Origin: Chloroflexota bacterium
Lineage (GTDB): Bacteria; Chloroflexota; Dehalococcoidia; UBA3495
Length of the DNA: 9,502 nucleotides
Assembly: GCA_022563275.1 (NCBI GenBank)
Contig: JADFNR010000105.1
Location: 2,626 to 12,127, forward strand
Direction of reading: 5' to 3'
Part shown: one piece after another, positions 7,075 to 9,502 of the stretch
Layout: each line of letters starts with the position of its first letter
How positions within the stretch are numbered: position 1 is the first letter of the stretch
Translations under genes and position numbers: made by a program
Notes under the pieces: generated by a model
Told to the model about the DNA's origin: nothing
Databases searched by the model: none
The model's input: the letters and a program-made list of their open reading frames with translations, nothing else

Positions 7075-7403
7075 AGTGCAAAGGTAAACGCCCGTTTACG
7101 AGGTCTTGGCGTCGAACTGCCGACGGTTGCTCGGCCAATGCAGGCGTGGGGTGTTTCCGCGGCGATGAACCCTTGGGTATCGCCTACCGAGCCGATTAGC
7201 CCACAAATTAGGGCCCTTCCGGGTCGTTTTACCGATAATCGCCGACGATACAATTAAAGCACGGCCGATTCTATAACACACCCGGGCTCCAGCCAAGGCA
7301 TGCCGGTTACCGGTTGCAATTCCGCCGTACTTACTACCCCGGCGAGAATTCACTGACGGATGCCATTTACCGAACTCAATAGGATCCAGTTGGGAGGTTT
7401 GGT
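7075..7403. other. Non-coding gap upstream of the histidine kinase
   Basis: These 329 bp contain no recognisable gene or gene remnant. Near the left end is the inverted repeat at 7084-7099. Possible -10 sequences TACAAT (7249-7254) and TATAAC (7272-7277) lie 150 and 127 bp before the kinase ATG. Neither has a good -35 at the right distance, so the kinase promoter is not settled. GGGAGG at 7392-7397 is the kinase Shine-Dalgarno sequence. Confidence 0.5.
7084..7099. repeat. GTAAACG-CC-CGTTTAC inverted repeat
   Basis: Perfect 7-bp arms with a 2-bp centre, or a 6-bp stem with a GCCC loop in RNA, begin 10 bp after the stop of the nitrilase pseudogene. No T-run follows, so it is not a standard terminator. 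The tight symmetry would also fit a dimeric regulator site. Confidence 0.35.
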
Positions 7404-9050
7404 ATGGGCCAAGTTGCAGACCATTTAAATACCAAGTCAGATCAGAAGATTCAACTGGACGCTACGGCAGTTGGGAAAGGATTGGCAAAATACCGGCAGA
7501 CGATAATGTTTGCCATAACTGCATTGATCGTCATGAGCATTGCCGCCGGGATTGCCGCAACAAAAGTAAATAACGTCATCGCGAACCTCGCCGAGACACA
7601 GCTTATAGACCTTGCCGAGGAAAATACTAGGAAGGACGCTCGACATATCCAATCCATGGTTGCCGGCGGGGGAATGATGCCCTCCATGGGCCAGGATATG
7701 GCGGCCGTAGGCGGCGTTGCGCAGATGGCTCGGGATTCCGATGGTTCTATGGCAATGTCCACCAGCGATTCGATGGCAATGTCCACCAGCGACTCGATGG
7801 TGATGGCCTCCAGCGATATTGGTCCTGGTGATAATGCACCCTTTACTTTGGATCTACTGATCGGTTCCTCTGAACTGACTAAGTTCTTTTCGGGCTTGCT
7901 CGAAGGTTTGGACGTGGTGGAATCCAGGCTGTTTTCTCCGGCCGGCGAGACTTTGTGGAGTGATTACCTCCACTCAGATCCCACAAAACATCAGAAAATC
8001 CAAATCAATGATGCCTTGGCCGGCGCAATTTCATCCACGCTACTAAAGGATCGGAATATTATTGGACTGGACGGCACAGTACGCACCATGGATGTCGTGG
8101 AGACCTTCGTGCCGTTACGAGACAGCCCCACTAGCCCAGTCGTTGGGGTTTTGGAAATACGGAGGGAAGTTGGGACCGATTTGGACCAACTCGTCAATGA
8201 AACTAAATCGACTGTGGTATGGACTACCGTGGCGACGATGGCCGGGCTATTCCTAGCCCTCGTAGGATTCGTGGTCGTTTCCGACCGGATGATTTACCGG
8301 TCTAATCAGAGGGAATTGGCGTTGGTGGAAGGCCGTCTCGCAGAGCGAAGCCGGGCGCAACAACAGATTGCCGCCTCGGAAAAATTGGCTGCCATGGGCC
8401 AGCTGTCAGCCGGAGTAGCCCATGATTTAAGAAACCCTCTTGGCGCCATCAAGAACGCCGCCTACCTGCTCAAGAAAAAAATGACTTCTGATGGCGCAAT
8501 CGACCCAAACAGCAAATTCGCCAGATACTTCGAAATCATCGAACAACAGGTCGCTAAATCAAACGAGACTATCACCGACCTGTTGACCTTCTCCCGAGTG
8601 AGGCCCCCCTCGCTGACCGGTACCGATATAGACCTGGTGCTGAAAGAATTCCTCGAATCTTGGGTCGGCGAAGATAACGTCGAACTGTCACAACACGTGG
8701 ATCCAGACCTTTCCACGGTGATGGCTGATGGTGACCAACTGCAGCGGGTCTTCTTGAATCTGGCCAACAATGCTCAAGAAGCCATGCCCAATGGGGGGCG
8801 GCTAACGATCACCGCCAAGAGCGTCAACAAAAATGTGGAGATAGAATTTAAGGACACCGGAGAGGGCATAAGTGATGAGAACATCGAAAAGATCTTCGAC
8901 CCATTGTTTACGACGAAGACCAAGGGCACGGGTTTGGGATTGGCTGTATGCCAGGAAATAGTCAAACGGCACGGAGGAACGATCAGCGCCCGTCGGAATG
9001 AAGAGTCGACCTGCGGGACCGTGATTCAGGTCATTTTACCTGCGATATAA
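7404..9050 (+). CDS. Membrane sensor histidine kinase with Met-rich extracytoplasmic domain
   Basis: A 548-residue two-component sensor. A cytoplasmic N-terminus (1-32) leads to TM1 (about 33-54), an extracytoplasmic region (about 55-270) and TM2 (about 271-293). A coiled linker (about 298-328) follows, then the HisKA domain with H-box AHDLRNP (phospho-acceptor H340). The ATPase domain has an N-box (NLANN, N452/N456), G1 (DTGEGI, 484-489), F-box (F498) and G2 (GTGLGL, 508-513). All catalytic boxes are complete, so it should autophosphorylate. The outer region from about 145 to 260 looks like a Cache-type ligand domain, ending in a VVETFVPLRD...VVGVLEI pattern. It is preceded by a Met/Ser-rich segment with 12 Met in residues 85-134, including three 8-residue repeats. 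GGGAGG lies six bases before the ATG. The signal may be a metal or a small ligand and is not known. The partner regulator downstream is a wreck, so it may signal to a regulator elsewhere. Confidence 0.94.
   Translation: MGQVADHLNTKSDQKIQLDATAVGKGLAKYRQTIMFAITALIVMSIAAGIAATKVNNVIANLAETQLIDLAEENTRKDARHIQSMVAGGGMMPSMGQDMAAVGGVAQMARDSDGSMAMSTSDSMAMSTSDSMVMASSDIGPGDNAPFTLDLLIGSSELTKFFSGLLEGLDVVESRLFSPAGETLWSDYLHSDPTKHQKIQINDALAGAISSTLLKDRNIIGLDGTVRTMDVVETFVPLRDSPTSPVVGVLEIRREVGTDLDQLVNETKSTVVWTTVATMAGLFLALVGFVVVSDRMIYRSNQRELALVEGRLAERSRAQQQIAASEKLAAMGQLSAGVAHDLRNPLGAIKNAAYLLKKKMTSDGAIDPNSKFARYFEIIEQQVAKSNETITDLLTFSRVRPPSLTGTDIDLVLKEFLESWVGEDNVELSQHVDPDLSTVMADGDQLQRVFLNLANNAQEAMPNGGRLTITAKSVNKNVEIEFKDTGEGISDENIEKIFDPLFTTKTKGTGLGLAVCQEIVKRHGGTISARRNEESTCGTVIQVILPAI
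7746..7817 (+). repeat. Three 24-bp tandem repeats inside the kinase gene
   Basis: Three in-frame 24-bp units (7746-7769, 7770-7793, 7794-7817) encode SMAMSTSD, SMAMSTSD and SMVMASSD. The first two differ only at silent bases (tct/tcg, gat/gac), while the third has drifted (A to V, ST to AS). This is a recent tandem duplication that keeps the reading frame and puts M-x-M pairs exactly eight residues apart in the extracytoplasmic part of the sensor. Confidence 0.95.
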
Positions 9051-9070
9051 ATCTTAGGGAGAACCTACAC

Positions 9071-9209
9071 ACGACAAGCGCCGTTATGGTTGTTGTTGAC
9101 GGTCCAGATCTTCGCTGTAGCCTTTAGGAGATACTTAAGGACGAAGGGCTTAGATGTCGTCATCGCCGAAGACGGATCTTCGATCTATCGTTTCGCTAGG
9201 GGGTTCTAG
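9071..9209 (+). pseudogene. Remnant of a response-regulator receiver domain
   Basis: Twenty bases after the kinase stop, conceptual translation gives V-M-V-V-V-D-G-P-D-L-R-C-S-L, a stop (TAG 9125-9127), then E-I-L-K-D-E-G-L. After a +1 shift near 9152 it continues D-V-V-I-A-E-D-G-S-S-I-Y-R-F-A-R-G-F and stops at TAG 9207-9209. This tracks the N-terminal half of a CheY-like receiver (VVDDEPDLR...ILxDEGYDVVxAEDG). The acidic pair is damaged (VDG in place of DDE) and the strand with the phospho-acceptor Asp is missing. AGGGAG at 9056-9061 still stands nine bases before ACG 9071-9073, where an ATG would fit. It was probably the cognate regulator of the kinase, co-transcribed with it before decay. 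It is too short to tell which output domain it had. Confidence 0.75.
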
Positions 9210-9217
9210 CGGAGCGA
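9188..9217 (+). terminator. 12-bp stem-loop downstream of the kinase
   Basis: Bases 9188-9199 and 9206-9217 pair over 12 positions in RNA (ten Watson-Crick pairs, two G-U), closing a 6-nt loop GGGGTT. The inner CGCTAG/CTAGCG is perfect. No U-run follows (AGGTAAAGG), so it would be a non-standard terminator or a 3' stabilising hairpin. It overlaps the end of the regulator remnant, so it may have arisen or been exposed after decay. Confidence 0.35.
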
Positions 9218-9502
9218 AGGTAAAGGGGCGATCCTCCCTGGGCCGCTGGCGGACTGACTGCCCTGCTCCACGGGTTTTCATTTGCCTGCTTTTTACAGAG
9301 AGGTAGTGTAGCGAGGGATCCAACGGTACCTCGGTGGCGTAGTGCTATCACTTGTTGTTACAGGCTTGATTAGCCCAATTAACCGGTTGGTCTAGTGCCA
9401 GTCGACCCTAGACTAACCTTCCAGCAGTTACATGAAATCGCAGGCAGATTGATGGATTCTGGGAAGGTCGCCTGGTGGCTTGATGCCGCCTGATTGGAAA
9501 GA
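9210..9502. other. Unassigned right end
   Basis: About 290 bp with stops in all frames and no recognisable protein family, RNA gene or repeat. A short T-run at 9272-9276 lacks a convincing hairpin before it. A GTG-started frame at 9395-9493 encodes only 32 residues (VPVDPRLTFQQL...WWLDAA) without Shine-Dalgarno support. The stretch may be further decayed sequence continuing from the regulator remnant. Confidence 0.5.

Noticed and set aside
9395..9493. Small 32-residue frame at the right end as a possible short gene.
   Set aside because: It has a GTG start, no Shine-Dalgarno sequence and no recognised family, and is too short to support.
1..9502. CRISPR array, transposon ends, phage or defence system, tRNA or riboswitch.
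   Set aside because: No spaced repeats, transposase, terminal inverted repeats, nuclease/helicase defence genes, cloverleaf or known aptamer pattern were seen on either strand.

Overview
The window reads as bacterial chromosomal DNA of moderate to fairly high GC content with ATG starts and good Shine-Dalgarno sites. TAA, TAG and TGA are all used as ordinary stops, so the genetic code looks standard. The gene content (amidase-signature amidase, phosphotriesterase-family hydrolase, odd M20 hydrolase, ureidopropionase-like hydrolase, Vgb-like lipoprotein) is the kind seen in environmental Chloroflexota such as the SAR202/Dehalococcoidia lineages. That placement is an impression from protein content, not proven. 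No tRNA, rRNA, CRISPR array, transposase or phage gene was found.

Left part (1-2845), minus strand: an AS-family amidase (2845 to 1283) is followed by a secreted seven-bladed propeller lipoprotein resembling streptogramin (virginiamycin B) lyase (1153 to 71). The two are probably co-transcribed. A 308-bp divergent intergenic region (2846-3153) carries a TATAAT box and a GGCGCC inverted repeat.

Middle part (3154-7074): a phosphotriesterase-family metal hydrolase and an M20-fold hydrolase form a plus-strand pair separated by 41 bp. The M20 protein lacks several of the normal zinc ligands. A hotdog-fold acyl-CoA thioesterase (5905 to 5447) converges on it. Beyond a non-coding stretch lies a carbon-nitrogen hydrolase of the beta-ureidopropionase/N-carbamoylputrescine amidase type. 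It is broken by two in-frame stops, a one-base frameshift and loss of its catalytic glutamate.

Right part (7404-9502): a complete membrane sensor histidine kinase with a methionine-rich tandem repeat in its extracytoplasmic domain. Immediately downstream is the decayed remnant of a response-regulator receiver domain, then about 300 bp with no recognisable gene.

Taken together, the centre is a cluster of unrelated hydrolases acting on amide, ester and thioester bonds. This suggests a catabolic locus for an amide- or carbamoyl-containing compound, but the substrate cannot be read from the sequence. The locus is partly decaying, with two pseudogenes. I see no convincing new multi-gene system. 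The most unusual items are the Met-rich sensor kinase with a dead partner, the metal-ligand-poor M20 protein, and the nitrilase pseudogene whose two stops both fall at expected tyrosine codons.
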